Position numbers and translations under genes: made by a program. A stretch of 64,000 nucleotides of DNA from Jidongwangia harbinensis. Lineage in GTDB: Bacteria > Actinomycetota > Actinomycetes > Mycobacteriales > Micromonosporaceae. Below the pieces are notes generated by a model. That model ran no database searches, was not told where the DNA came from, and worked only from the letters and a program-made list of their open reading frames with translations. Below, piece by piece: positions 52,675 through 62,107 of this stretch (position 1 is the first letter of the stretch; every line of letters begins with the position of its first letter). The stretch lies in contig NZ_JAIWNC010000033.1 in the NCBI RefSeq assembly GCF_020216025.1, forward strand, positions 56,461 to 120,460, read 5' to 3'.

Positions 52675-53250
52675 GTGTGTGCGCCGAAATGCTACGAAGG
52701 GCGCGTGCCCGACCTGACAAGCTTCCGTGTTGCCGCGCCCGTCGAGACCCCGCGGCTCCTGTTGCGTCAATGGCGAAGCGATGATCTCGACAGCTTCGCA
52801 GCGATCAACGCGCAGCCTGAGGTAATGCGCTACATCAACGACGGTCGCACCCTGGACCGGGTCGCAACCGCGGAACGCCTGGCCACCTACAGGCGGCATT
52901 GGGACGAACATGGTTTCGGCCTGTACGCGGTGGATCTCAAGGAGACAGGCGAGCTGGCCGGCTTTACCGGACTGGCAACACCGACCTTCCTGCCCAAGAT
53001 CATGCCGGCCGTGGAAATCGGCTGGCGGTTCGGCCGCGCGTACTGGGGCCAGGGCCTGGCCACCGAGGCGGCCCAAGCCGTGGTCGCCCATACTCGAGCC
53101 GAGCTCGGCCTGCGGCGGCTGGTCAGCATCCACGTCGTCGGCAACGAGGCGTCCGCGCGGGTGATGGTCAAGCTGGGTATGACGCTGGAGCGCGAGACCG
53201 TGCAACCGGACACCGGCCGCAAGGTCCGGGTCTATGCGATGGGCCTGTAA
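52675..53250 (+). CDS. GNAT acetyltransferase, RimJ/RimL-like
   Basis: A 191-residue protein: PRLLLRQWRSDDLDSFAAIN at the start, acetyl-CoA motif WGQGLATEAAQAVV (R/Q-x-x-G-x-A type), and a conserved Asn in HVVGNEASARVMVKLGM. Acts on protein N-termini or small amines. The start is GTG 52675 or GTG 52705; the second gives a more typical length. Confidence 0.9.
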   Translation: MCAPKCYEGRVPDLTSFRVAAPVETPRLLLRQWRSDDLDSFAAINAQPEVMRYINDGRTLDRVATAERLATYRRHWDEHGFGLYAVDLKETGELAGFTGLATPTFLPKIMPAVEIGWRFGRAYWGQGLATEAAQAVVAHTRAELGLRRLVSIHVVGNEASARVMVKLGMTLERETVQPDTGRKVRVYAMGL

Positions 53251-53744
53251 CAGCATCGAGGCAATGAGCTCGCGGCCGCCGCAACCTTCAGCCAAGGCGT
53301 CGGTCAAACTGACCTACATGCACAATGGGGGCGTGATCGTCGACCGGCGGCAGCGCCTCCGATAGCTCGCTGTTACCCGTCCAGCTCACCGCAAGATTGG
53401 CCGTACGGCAGGCCCGGCAGTTGGCGCTGACCGAGCCGACCCACGAAGCGCTCTACGTTCGGCAAGTGCACGGATCTGCCGCAGATAACGCGCGGTGCGG
53501 CGCATGACTGACCGCCCGCGCGACAGGGGGCAGATCTTTCACGCGGTACGGGGTGACGCCCGGCGCGATGACCCGGAAGCCGGACTCGCCCTTCACCTTA
53601 CGCAGCTCGAACTCGTAGGTGACGCCCTTGACCGTCGTGCTGGTGTGCCCTCGGTACCCGTCGACGCAGAAGCCGCCGGCGCGGGTCGGCGGCGATCGGG
53701 ACCAGCCGGGCCAGGGGGAAAGGGGAACCGGCACCGGCGACGAC
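53251..53744. other. Gap with an unassigned protein-like stretch
   Basis: On the minus strand at about 53500-53670, GYRGHTSTTVKGVTYEFELR, then KVKGESGFRVIAPGVTPYRV and KDLPPVAR, reads like the end of a beta-rich protein. It has no start and its 5' part is lost. I cannot name the family. No intact gene is present. Confidence 0.35.
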
Positions 53745-53911
53745 CTGATGATCGGCTATACCGTACCCGAGATCCGACGCCTGCTCGCCGCGCTGTTCGT
53801 CCGCGATCATCAGCCAGAACAGCACGTCTGGTGGTGGTCACGCTGGGGCCGTCGACGCCAGCACCAGCCCGCCTCAGCCACTACAAACGCCGGGGCTACG
53901 CACTCCGCTGA
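53745..53911 (+). pseudogene. Transposase C-terminal fragment (IS701-like)
   Basis: IGYTVPEIRRLLAALFVRDH, then VWWWSRWGRRRQHQ, and in the next frame LSHYKRRGYALR. This is the basic C-terminal tail of IS701-type transposases, comparable to the ISHYQRRGG tail of the relic near 6225. One frameshift is present. Confidence 0.6.
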
Positions 53912-54168
53912 GTGCCGTTGCAGTATTAAGCTCATGCTAACGGGTGAACGAGTTGACGCAACGCCGACATGTGGTTAGAGTCTTTCTACCAATATGCGCC
54001 CGAGGTGATCAGCCGCAGCCGATCCCTTGCAGCGCCGAACGAGCACAATAGTTACCTTCCATTTTTCTCCTCATCTAAAGCGCGTAATGCTGCGGCCCTC
54101 GCGTGATCTTCACCTTTCTCGTCGGTGACTCCTATGGAGACTGACGGGCATTGGAAGGACACGTTGCG

Positions 54169-54615
54169 GTGCCTGCATTCTTGCTGAGCCTTCTCGTCAT
54201 TTCTGCATTGAGCTGGCTGCTCGTATATGCAATTCGAAAAGGCACGATCCTGATTATTTTCGTGACAGCGATCTGGCGAACACCAACCCAGGATCGTGTT
54301 GCGATCATTCGCGCGTTGGCGGAGTTTGTACGAGCAATGCGTGGCGTTCCAGGCGGCAACGCCAAGGAAACAGGCGGCCCGACAGTCGGCCGATCGTGCG
54401 GTAGCGCCAAAGAAGTACGGTGGGCCGCAACAGGAGTCTTCTTCGCGGCGGTTATGGTCGGCGGCGGCATTCGCGCTGGATGGTGGCAGGCGCTGACGGG
54501 CGATTCGGCGGCCCCGTGGGCATGGGTGGAGCGCACTAGCTGGATCTTCGGCATCGCGGGAGGCGTTGTGGCGATGGTGGCCGCGCGGCGTTCCACCAAG
54601 ACGGAACGCGATTGA
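54169..54615 (+). CDS. Small hypothetical membrane protein
   Basis: A 148-residue protein starting at GTG 54169, with GGAAGGA nine bases upstream. Hydrophobic segments lie at about 2-22 (FLLSLLVISALSWLLVYAI), 25-37, 85-100 and 120-138 (TSWIFGIAGGVVAMVAARR), with a polar region between. A lower-GC stretch at about 54140-54300 (for example TGATTATTTTCGTGACAG) points to recent acquisition. No function recognised. Confidence 0.6.
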   Translation: MPAFLLSLLVISALSWLLVYAIRKGTILIIFVTAIWRTPTQDRVAIIRALAEFVRAMRGVPGGNAKETGGPTVGRSCGSAKEVRWAATGVFFAAVMVGGGIRAGWWQALTGDSAAPWAWVERTSWIFGIAGGVVAMVAARRSTKTERD

Positions 54616-54820
54616 GACGGACACCGGGCCAGCCGTCGTCGGCCTCGCCTCGGCGCGGATCTGCCGCAGGAAGATCCTCAACGGACTGATCAACGAATAC
54701 TCGCAGGCAGCGTGGCCCGAACCGCAATTTCGAGCGGTGCACGCGCCCATCAAGGTCGTACAAGCGTGTACGAAGGCCGGCCTGGCGCGGGCCGCCCGGA
54801 GGCACGGCAGATCCAGCGGT

Positions 54821-55795
54821 TCAGCGGTAGACGTACCCCAGCCGCACGGTTTTGAGCACGTCGACCGGCCGCATTGTCTTCCAGGGCGTCATGAGGGTCT
54901 TCAGCCCGGCGATGGTGCCCATGTCGGGATCCTGAACCTCCTCCTTCGGCAAATAGGGATCGGCCGACGGATGCAGGGCGTGCCACTCGGCCCACAGCCG
55001 GTCGACGTTGCAGTGGTGCATCCAGAAGATCACGTCGTTGGGCGAGTCGGCGCCGGCCATATTGCCGCCGACAAAGATGTGCACCTCGCCGTGCGTCCCG
55101 TTCTCGAAGGTCGGCTCGAAGGTGTCGTAGGTCTGCTCGGCAAGCGTCGCGGCCACCGCCGTCGCGGTGGGCGGTTCATCCACGCCAAGTGCGCCGATGT
55201 TGCGGCTCAGGAACGGGCGCTCGGTGACCGACCTCTCCACGATTCGGCCCCGGAACCTCTTGGCCGCCCTGGTGACGCCTTCGGCCAGCTCTGTGAACAG
55301 CGCCGCCGCCTCGTCCTCCGGCAGCTCCAGCCAGCCGCCCACCTCCCGCAGGCGGCTGAGGGTCGGCGCGGAGAGAACCTGCGACAGCTCGTGGTTCGGG
55401 ACACCGAACCGGCCGGTCTGCACCTGTCCGAGCAACCCGGTGCCGTCGCCGCCCAGGAAGTCGTCGGTCAGCGGGGTGACCGAGTGGTCGGTCCAATCCC
55501 AGTACGGCAGCGTGATCCGAGGTCCACGCCGGCCGACGGACGTGGCGTTGAGCGCGCCCTCGAACAGCCGAAGATATTGCCGGTGCCAGGGCAGGAAGAC
55601 GGCAGTATCGTGGCCCATCTCCCCGGGCTCGAAGGCCTCGACGTGGATCCCGACGAAGTCCCCGTAAATCGTGCCGGTCACGTTGTACCGGTAGGGGTTC
55701 GGCGACTTGGTGGTCTTGAGCTCGACCACCGCGTCGAGGAACCGCTTGCGTTCGGCGGCGGTAAAGGTCTTGAAGTTCTTGCGTACGTCGGGCAT
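54821..55795 (-). CDS. melC2: Tyrosinase, copper monooxygenase
   Basis: A 324-residue type 3 copper enzyme that oxidises monophenols to quinones (melanin). CuA ligands are His51 in VGIHVEAFE (probable), His62 (GHDTAVFLPW) and His71 (HRQYLRLFEG). CuB ligands are His235 and His239 (THGEVHIFVG) with His260/261 (VIFWMHHCNVDRLW). There is no signal peptide, as in Streptomyces MelC2, which leaves the cell bound to MelC1. ATG 55795 follows the cofactor gene by about ten bases. It is longer than the ~275 residues typical of Streptomyces, with an insert around 100-190. Confidence 0.92.
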   Translation of the reverse strand: MPDVRKNFKTFTAAERKRFLDAVVELKTTKSPNPYRYNVTGTIYGDFVGIHVEAFEPGEMGHDTAVFLPWHRQYLRLFEGALNATSVGRRGPRITLPYWDWTDHSVTPLTDDFLGGDGTGLLGQVQTGRFGVPNHELSQVLSAPTLSRLREVGGWLELPEDEAAALFTELAEGVTRAAKRFRGRIVERSVTERPFLSRNIGALGVDEPPTATAVAATLAEQTYDTFEPTFENGTHGEVHIFVGGNMAGADSPNDVIFWMHHCNVDRLWAEWHALHPSADPYLPKEEVQDPDMGTIAGLKTLMTPWKTMRPVDVLKTVRLGYVYR

Positions 55796-55805
55796 CAAGC
55801 GACCC

Positions 55806-56150
55806 TCACCTCTCGGTCCGGGCGAGGGGAGCGCCACCGAGCCGGTCGACCGCGAGGCGGGCGACCGCACGCAGGTCGTCCCTCGGCTCGAACGCGGCCA
55901 CGACGCTGACGATGCCGCCGCCATGGTGCATGAGCCGCAGCGGCCGCCCATCGATCAGCACCGTCTGGTGCGCCGCGTGCACTCCGGCGGCAGCGACGCC
56001 GGACGGCCCCTGTATCCGTCGCCCCTTGTAGACCTCGTCGAACGACGAAACGGCGGCTTCGGCCTCGGTGCCCCCGATGATTCGCATGCCGGCGGCGGCC
56101 CCGCCACCCAGTCCGACGGCCGCCAGGGCCAGTAAACGTCGACGTTCCAT
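55806..56150 (-). CDS. melC1: Tyrosinase cofactor/chaperone MelC1
   Basis: A 114-residue protein with a Tat-like signal (MERRRLLALAAVGLGGGAA). The caddie-protein core FDEVYKGRRIQGP, VLIDGRPLRLMHHGGG carries the His pair that delivers copper, and a Tyr that occupies the active site in the complex (family knowledge). It forms an operon with melC2, ten bases downstream. An inverted repeat lies just upstream of its start. Confidence 0.9.
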   Translation of the reverse strand: MERRRLLALAAVGLGGGAAAGMRIIGGTEAEAAVSSFDEVYKGRRIQGPSGVAAAGVHAAHQTVLIDGRPLRLMHHGGGIVSVVAAFEPRDDLRAVARLAVDRLGGAPLARTER

Positions 56151-56183
56151 GTGACCACCCTTAGATCGGAGGAAGCCGACGCT

Positions 56184-56206
56184 ATAGGACGGTCACAACG
56201 TCCTAT
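56184..56206. promoter_or_regulatory. Inverted repeat in the melC1 promoter
   Basis: ATAGGACG and CGTCCTAT are perfect 8-base arms around a 7-base spacer, 34 bases upstream of the melC1 start. The spacing suits a TetR- or GntR-type operator overlapping the promoter. The regulator is not in sight. Confidence 0.6.
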
Positions 56207-56596
56207 GCAGACTGGCCGACCTGGAACGAGCCGCTGCGTCGCTGCTCCCCAAAAACGGCGGTCGGCCGGGGAGCAGTTGGGGTTGTCACGGGCGGCGGCC
56301 GGTGGCGCCGGACGGCATCCAACAGCTTCGGTCTGACCAGCGTCTTTGGTGTTTGTGCTCGCCCTCCGGACACAGCTATATCTCAGGAACTATGTGGCCG
56401 CTGACCAGCGATTATACGGTCGGCGACCTTAATCGTTTCCCGAGCATGGGCCGCCGTGGGAACACCGCCCTTTCGGGGGTGCGAAAAGGGTCGCCAAGGC
56501 AGCTGGGGAGACAGCGCGATGAGCGAGGCAAGGGCGGACCGGCCGCTTGGCCCATCGCGCTGATCCGCAACCCGCGGGGCGTGCCGGTCGGCACCC
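56207..56596. other. Gap without a recognisable gene
   Basis: About 390 bases between the melC1 promoter and the end of the DinB gene. A lower-GC patch near 56370-56440 (TATATCTCAGGAACTATG) has no gene attached. Confidence 0.4.
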
Positions 56597-57178
56597 TCAG
56601 TGGGTCGTCGGGTCAAGGTGATCTGCGTCTGACCTCCGTTTCGCGGCGAAGCCGTGAACGTAGAGGTCGCGAAGGAGGTCAACTTCGGCGCAGTGGTGGG
56701 CGGCTTCGTCCAGAGCGTGGAGGGCCAGCAAGAGGTAGCTCTCGTGGGCGAATGGCCCGGCAATGGATCCCATCGGTTGAGTGAGGCGGTCGTCGCCCAG
56801 GGATTCGACGTGACTGCGGAACCTGGACCAGTCGTCCGCCAGGGCCTCAATGCCTTCGGCTGCGGTGCCGGGCCACGGATGCCGGTCGCCGTTTGCCGCC
56901 TCGTCGCCGAAGAAGCGTCCGTAACCGCGTAGGCAGTCGGCGCCGATGTGCCACATGCGCCAGGCGATGGTAGTGAACGGCGCAGGATGGACTTCGTCCC
57001 CGGGACGCGGGTCAGCACGGAACATCCCGTTCGCTGCCGGCCTGACGGTCATGCACGAGGCGACGGGCTCCCACAGATATTCGGCGTCGGTGAGGCCGTC
57101 AAGACGAGCGAACGTCCTGGAACGTACGTCTTCGAAGGTTTGCAGCAGGTCACGGGTGACCGAGCCGGACGAGGTCAC
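56597..57178 (-). CDS. DinB-family protein
   Basis: A 193-residue four-helix-bundle protein. It shows TFEDVRSRTFARLDGLTDAE, the metal-site His in WRMWHIGADCLRGYG, and the paired His near the end (LHALDEAAHHCAEVDLLRDL). Such proteins bind a divalent metal and include thiol transferases acting with bacillithiol or mycothiol. GTG 57178 has GGAGTGG upstream; the frame opens 16 codons earlier. Substrate unknown. Confidence 0.85.
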   Translation of the reverse strand: MTSSGSVTRDLLQTFEDVRSRTFARLDGLTDAEYLWEPVASCMTVRPAANGMFRADPRPGDEVHPAPFTTIAWRMWHIGADCLRGYGRFFGDEAANGDRHPWPGTAAEGIEALADDWSRFRSHVESLGDDRLTQPMGSIAGPFAHESYLLLALHALDEAAHHCAEVDLLRDLYVHGFAAKRRSDADHLDPTTH

Positions 57179-57329
57179 ATTCCACTCCAGACGTCGACGG
57201 GCGGGCCGCGGTCGGTTGTCGCGCACCAGATGGACGATGTCAGCCCTGCGACGGCCGCTTGCCGCCCTTCCGGGGGTGCGCCGTCGCCTGTGCCGATCGC
57301 TTGACTGAAGTGGCGGTTCGCTGGCTCCG

Positions 57330-57530
57330 GTAGCCGTGGAACTCGGCGGCCAGGTCCGCCACGTCTACGACCATAGCGGGCCGGGCCGGATGCCGGTCGG
57401 GTTCTTCGCCGCGATGGCTGAGACCGATCGCGGGAGCATCCGCGAGGCCATCGTCGGATGGTCTGGACGCCGCGACCGCAAGGGTAAGCACGGCGTCCGA
57501 CCAGCCGTCATCGTCACCTCTCGGTCACGG
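57330..57530 (+). pseudogene. Resolvase/invertase fragment
   Basis: VYDHSGPGRMPVGFFAAMAE, then TDRGSIREAIVGW and RDRKGKHGVRPAVI. This is the hinge region of small serine recombinases (FFAAMAETER-x-x-IRE; GxHGGRP). Catalytic and DNA-binding ends are missing. Confidence 0.6.
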
Positions 57531-57592
57531 TGGCGCAGGTCCCTCACATAGGTTGGTCTGCGGCCGACCTATCCGTCCCGGCGGGTCCGGCC

Positions 57593-57892
57593 TCAGTCAC
57601 CGGAGATCCAGAGATATCCGCGCGCCCGGGTCGCCTCCTCGATGAGCGCCCCCAGCGCCTGCACGTCGACCCGGAGCTCCGGACTGCGGCTCGCGATCTC
57701 GTCCAGTTCCGCGGTCAGCTGCGGCAGCTGGATCAGGTTGATCATGGTGTCGCCGTAGGAATCGATCCTCGACACCAGGTGATGCCGCTCGCGGTCGCTT
57801 GCCGCCACCAGGCGTTGCAGCGAGGAGCCCGCTTCCACGCCGGCATAGCGTCGCTCGTGCACCTGGTTCTCGACATACACCCCGAGCCCCAC
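57593..57892 (-). CDS. Hypothetical protein, candidate immunity protein
   Basis: A 99-residue acidic, helical protein (LQRLVAASDRERHHLVSRID, LIQLPQLTAELDEIASRSPE) without signal or membrane segment. It starts 75 bases downstream of the stop of the 1379-residue polymorphic toxin, on the same strand, in the position where immunity genes lie. No immunity family is recognised. The repeat GGCCGGC/GCCGGCC in the spacer could weaken but not end transcription. The immunity role is inferred from position only. Confidence 0.55.
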   Translation of the reverse strand: MGLGVYVENQVHERRYAGVEAGSSLQRLVAASDRERHHLVSRIDSYGDTMINLIQLPQLTAELDEIASRSPELRVDVQALGALIEEATRARGYLWISGD

Positions 57893-57967
57893 CGCCGCGC
57901 CTCCTTCACGAAATGGCCGGCCAGGGCATTACATACCCCAGCCGGCCGACCCTACCGTCGTCGACGG

Positions 57968-60900
57968 TCAGTCCTTGCAGGGAATCGGGTACATCGTTCG
58001 CACGCCGCCCCACCTGTCCTGAACCACCATGTAACAACTCGTGATCTGTGCGCCACTGTCCTTCGACGTCCGGCCAACCGGCTTGTCGGCCTTCGCCTCA
58101 CGTTCGTAGTGGCCGTCCTTGTTCGGTCCGTTGCACGGGCACTTGTTCGCCTCGTCGACGAGATCGTCGAGATCCACCGTGTCGTCGAAGACGCCCTTGC
58201 TGTCCTCGACCTTCGGCCCGCCCGTCACGTGCTTCTCCTTGACGTACTTCTCGGAGGCCTCGTCGAGCATCGCCGGGACGCAGTTGGCGTTGTGCACCAG
58301 CAGCGGCGTGTTGCCGGCCGCCACGTAGTAGGTGTGCATGCCGGCCACGGTGAGGTTGAAGACGGTGGTCACCTCGTCCCGCGCCGCCAGCGCGGTGATC
58401 GTGACCGGCTTGCCTGCCCCGTTCTCCACGGTCGAGCCGGCCACCAGGTCACCGGCGTTGACCCACGCCTTCGAGGCCGGCACCCAGAACGGGTGGCCCT
58501 TGGTGGCGGTGATGACGGTCGGCGCCGTGTGGGCGTTGTGGTCCTGGTCGACGGATATGTCGACCAGATGTTTGACGCCGGTGCCACGGATCAGTGTGGT
58601 GACCGCCCGGACCCCGGTGCGCCCGGCGATCGGATCGGTGGCGACCACCTTGTCGCCGGCCTCGACGTCTTCGATGTCCCGGTAGCGCCCGGTGGCGAGC
58701 AGCACGCGGGTGCCGGCCACGAAGCTGTTGCAGTCCACCGCCGGTCGTCGGAGCTTGTCGAGGATCTGTTGGACGTTGCGGAACCGGTCGGAGTTCTTCC
58801 ACGCCTTGGCCCCGGTCGCCAGCCAGCCCGCGACCGGGATGGCTGAGCCGATCGACAGCAGGCCGCCGAGCCAGTCGCCGCGGCCGAAGGACACCGCCGC
58901 GTCGATGCCGTCGCAGACCTCGCCCGCGCCCGGGATCAGACCGCAGGCCATCAGGGTGAACTGCAAGATGTCGAGGAGGATGTCCTTGTTCTCCGCGACG
59001 AACTGCTTGAGGTCGCCCAGCATCGAACACCCGGTGGTGTCCTTGTTGGCCGGCGCGGCGCACTTGGCCGGGTTGATCAGGGCGTCGGCGAAGTCCTTGA
59101 AGACCGTCAGGCACTCCTTGGACAGGTTCGACGGGTCCAGCGACAGGCAGCCCCACGTCTTGTGGTTGTCGGCCGCGGTGCCCTGCCCGCCCGGACCGCT
59201 GCCGGGCGCGGTGCTGCGCCGGTCCTTCTCGGCCTGCTTGAGCCGCTCGGTGTAGATGTCGGACGCTTCCTTGGCGGCCCGGGCCGCCGCGGCGGCGTCC
59301 GCCCCGGCCGCGTCGGCGGCCGCGCGGGCGTCCCGCTTGGCCGCCAGCGCCGCGGCGGCGTCGTTGCGCGCGCGCTGCGCGGCCGCGGTCGCGGTGGCTG
59401 CCGACCGGGAGGCCGCGGCCGCGCTGGCCTGGGCCCGGTTGGACGCGTCGCGGGCGGTGACGGCCGACTGCGCCGCCTTGTCGGCCGACCGCTTGGCGTC
59501 CTGCGCCGAAGCCTGGGCCTGGTTGGAGAAGGTGATCGCCTGGGCCGCGGCCGCGTCCGCGCGGACCTTGGCCGCGTTCGCCTCGTCGGCGTAGCCCTGC
59601 GCCCGCTTGGCCGCCTCCATCGCCCGGTTGGCGTCCTCGACCGACTTCTGCGCGTATTGCTGGGCCTCGGCGATCAGCTTGTGCACGGTCTGGATGTGCG
59701 CGGCCTGCTCGAGGTCGCGCTGGGCCGCTTCGTACCGGCCACTGGCCAGGAAGTACGAGAGGTACGAGGCCGGGCCGTTCAGGGCCACCTCGCCGGCCGC
59801 CTTGACCTCGGGGCCGCCGGTGTCCATCACGCGGTAGATCTCGAGGCGGTCGTCGGCCGCCCGGGCCGGGTATTGCCCCGTGCGGATGAACTGGTGCATC
59901 TGGGCCGGGGTGCCGGCCAGCGCCGCGTTGGCCGCCGTGGTCAGGCTCGGCCCGGCGCCGGGGAGCATCGCGTAGATCGTCTGGCGGTCCTTGGCCACCT
60001 TGCCGGCGTAGTTGCGCGTCCGCAGGAACGTCTCCACGGCCGCGTCGTTGCCGTTGAGCGCGGTCTGCGCCGCGGTCTTCTCGGCGCCGTCGGGCAGCGT
60101 GTCGATCAACCGCCAGGCCCGCGCCCGGTCGTCCTGCCCGACCGCGGCCCGCCGGCCCTCGGCCAGCCAGAGCAGGACCTCGGCGTCGGTGCCGGCCAGG
60201 GCGTCCTGGGCCGCGTCCTTGGTCCACTCACCACCGGTGGTGAGCAGCGCGACGGCCGCCCGGCGACCCCGGTCGACCGCCACCGCGGGCGAGGTGCCGG
60301 CGGCGGTGGCTTCGTTGAGCAGGGCCCGGGTGGCCGCGTCGACGCGGTCCTCCTCGGCCGTGTCCCACAGCAGCGAGCGGTTCCAGGCGTTCAGCTCACC
60401 GCCCTCGGCGATGGCCTCCTGCTCGGCCAGCAACGCGTCCTGCGCGGCCTGGATGCCCTGCTCTTTCCACTCGGCCAGGCGGTCGGCGTCCTCCTGCCGG
60501 GCCAGCGCCTCGAGCTCCACCGCCTGGTTGGCAGCGTTCATCGCGACGTTCGCGGCGTCCACCGCGGCCGCCGCGTGCTTGGCCGACTCGGTCGCGGACA
60601 GCTGACCGCGTTCGGCCGCGTCGGCCGCCGCGATCGCCTGGGTGACGGCGTTGTCCGCGTGCTGCGCGGCCGACTTGGCGTACGCGAACGCCTCCTCGGA
60701 CGCCTCCCGCGCCTGCCGCGCGAGGGCCTCGGCCCGATCGGCGGCCCGGTCCGCGGTCGCCGCCGCGCGGCGCGCCTGCGCGGCCGCGTTGCGGGCCCGC
60801 TGCGCCTGCTGCTGCGACACCCCCGACTGGCGGCTCGCCTGGTCCGCGGCGACACCCGCGGCATCCGCGTTCTGACTGGCCAGTTTGGCCGACGCCGACG

Positions 60901-62107
60901 CGGCGCCGGCCTGGGCCAGGGCCCGGTCCCGCTCCGCGCGGACCTGCTCCAGCTCCTTCGCCTTGGCCGCCGCGTCGCGGGCGGCCTCGGCCGCCTCGCG
61001 GGCCAGCCGGGCGTCGCCGGCGTTCAGCCGGGCCGCCGAGGCTGCCCGCTGCGCCTTGGCCGCCGCCTGCGCGGTCAGCGCGGCCGCGGTGGTCGCCTTG
61101 CGGGACGCGTCGGCGGCCACGCTGGCCGCGCGCATCGCCGCGTTCGAGGCCGCGATCGCCTCCCGCGCCGCGGTGGCCGCGCCCTCTGCCGCGTCCGCGG
61201 CCCGGCCGGCCGCGGCCGACGCCTTCTTCGCGTCACCGCCGGCCGCGCGCGCCTCGGCCTCGGCCGCCTGCGCCGCCTTCTTGGCCTCTGCGGCCGCGTT
61301 GCCGGCCCGGGCCGACGACTCCTCGGCCAGGTTGGCCTCGCGCGACGTGGTCTCGCCGGCCTGCTTGGCCTGCTCGGTGAGGCTCTTGATGGACGCCAGC
61401 TCGGCGTCGCGGGCCCGGGCCACGAACTGACCCCAGCGCAGGAACTCCCGCAGCTCCTCGGGGGTGCCGTTGAGCGCCGTCGCCGCGGCCGCGTTGAGCA
61501 CCGGGCCGCTGGCGTTGGGAGCGCCGGTCAGCATGCGGGTCGCCGCCTGCCGGTCGTCGGCGTGCTCGGCGGCGTCCAGGCCGTCGGACAGGAACGACGC
61601 GACCGCCTCGGTGCCGCCGTCGATCGCTCGCTGGGCCGCGGCTCGCACCGTGGGACCGCCGGACTGGACCAGGCGGTATGCCCGCAGGCGCTCGTCCGCG
61701 TTCCAGGCCGAGGTCCAGCCACCCTGCACGAAGGACTCGACCTGGGACGGGGAGCCGTTCAGCACGTTGAGCGCGGCGGCCCGCATCGACGGACCGTCCA
61801 TGGCGGCCAGCGTCTGCGCGGCGGCCCGCTGGTCGGCCTGCTGGGCCGCGGCGAAGCCGGTGTCGTAGTAGGCGCGCAGGTCCTGGTCGGTCCCCAGCAG
61901 CGCGGTCTCGGCGGCCCGGCGGATCGACGGCGTGCCCTTGATCGCGTCGAGCACGGCAACGCCGCGGATGGCGGTGATCGACATGTCGGCCGGGGCCGCC
62001 TGGGCGGACACACCGGAGCCGGCGATCTGGACGATCAGAGCGAGGACGACGAACGCCCATAGGGCACGCAGCCCTAAATGAAGACGTGCAGCAGAAGTTG
62101 CAGGCAT
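57968..62107 (-). CDS. ALF-repeat polymorphic toxin with Hint domain
   Basis: A 1379-residue secreted protein. Signal peptide about 1-38. Two sets of ALF repeats (about 45-230 and 560-760; units with ALNG-x-x-x-E-x-x-x-FL) flank a long Ala-rich coiled coil (about 240-545), and a second coil spans about 765-990. A hydrophobic, pretoxin-like stretch (about 1010-1110) precedes a Hint self-cleaving domain from Cys1126 (CNSFVAGTRVLLATG) to TPLLVHNAN near 1275. The last 104 residues, holding five Cys, are the presumed toxin (EKHVTGG, YMVVQDRWGGVRTMYP), of BECR/RNase-like appearance. ATG 62107 follows GGGGGAAG. Hint cleavage would release the tip. Confidence 0.88.
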   Translation of the reverse strand: MPATSAARLHLGLRALWAFVVLALIVQIAGSGVSAQAAPADMSITAIRGVAVLDAIKGTPSIRRAAETALLGTDQDLRAYYDTGFAAAQQADQRAAAQTLAAMDGPSMRAAALNVLNGSPSQVESFVQGGWTSAWNADERLRAYRLVQSGGPTVRAAAQRAIDGGTEAVASFLSDGLDAAEHADDRQAATRMLTGAPNASGPVLNAAAATALNGTPEELREFLRWGQFVARARDAELASIKSLTEQAKQAGETTSREANLAEESSARAGNAAAEAKKAAQAAEAEARAAGGDAKKASAAAGRAADAAEGAATAAREAIAASNAAMRAASVAADASRKATTAAALTAQAAAKAQRAASAARLNAGDARLAREAAEAARDAAAKAKELEQVRAERDRALAQAGAASASAKLASQNADAAGVAADQASRQSGVSQQQAQRARNAAAQARRAAATADRAADRAEALARQAREASEEAFAYAKSAAQHADNAVTQAIAAADAAERGQLSATESAKHAAAAVDAANVAMNAANQAVELEALARQEDADRLAEWKEQGIQAAQDALLAEQEAIAEGGELNAWNRSLLWDTAEEDRVDAATRALLNEATAAGTSPAVAVDRGRRAAVALLTTGGEWTKDAAQDALAGTDAEVLLWLAEGRRAAVGQDDRARAWRLIDTLPDGAEKTAAQTALNGNDAAVETFLRTRNYAGKVAKDRQTIYAMLPGAGPSLTTAANAALAGTPAQMHQFIRTGQYPARAADDRLEIYRVMDTGGPEVKAAGEVALNGPASYLSYFLASGRYEAAQRDLEQAAHIQTVHKLIAEAQQYAQKSVEDANRAMEAAKRAQGYADEANAAKVRADAAAAQAITFSNQAQASAQDAKRSADKAAQSAVTARDASNRAQASAAAASRSAATATAAAQRARNDAAAALAAKRDARAAADAAGADAAAAARAAKEASDIYTERLKQAEKDRRSTAPGSGPGGQGTAADNHKTWGCLSLDPSNLSKECLTVFKDFADALINPAKCAAPANKDTTGCSMLGDLKQFVAENKDILLDILQFTLMACGLIPGAGEVCDGIDAAVSFGRGDWLGGLLSIGSAIPVAGWLATGAKAWKNSDRFRNVQQILDKLRRPAVDCNSFVAGTRVLLATGRYRDIEDVEAGDKVVATDPIAGRTGVRAVTTLIRGTGVKHLVDISVDQDHNAHTAPTVITATKGHPFWVPASKAWVNAGDLVAGSTVENGAGKPVTITALAARDEVTTVFNLTVAGMHTYYVAAGNTPLLVHNANCVPAMLDEASEKYVKEKHVTGGPKVEDSKGVFDDTVDLDDLVDEANKCPCNGPNKDGHYEREAKADKPVGRTSKDSGAQITSCYMVVQDRWGGVRTMYPIPCKD

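Noticed and set aside
57915..57947. GGCCGGC/GCCGGCC repeat as terminator between toxin and small gene
   Set aside because: Only 7-base arms with a 19-base loop and no U-tract; too weak to call.
59162..62062. 966-codon plus-strand frame
   Set aside because: Antisense to the Ala-rich coiled coil of the toxin; the Leu/Gly/Arg repeats simply mirror Ala-rich codons.
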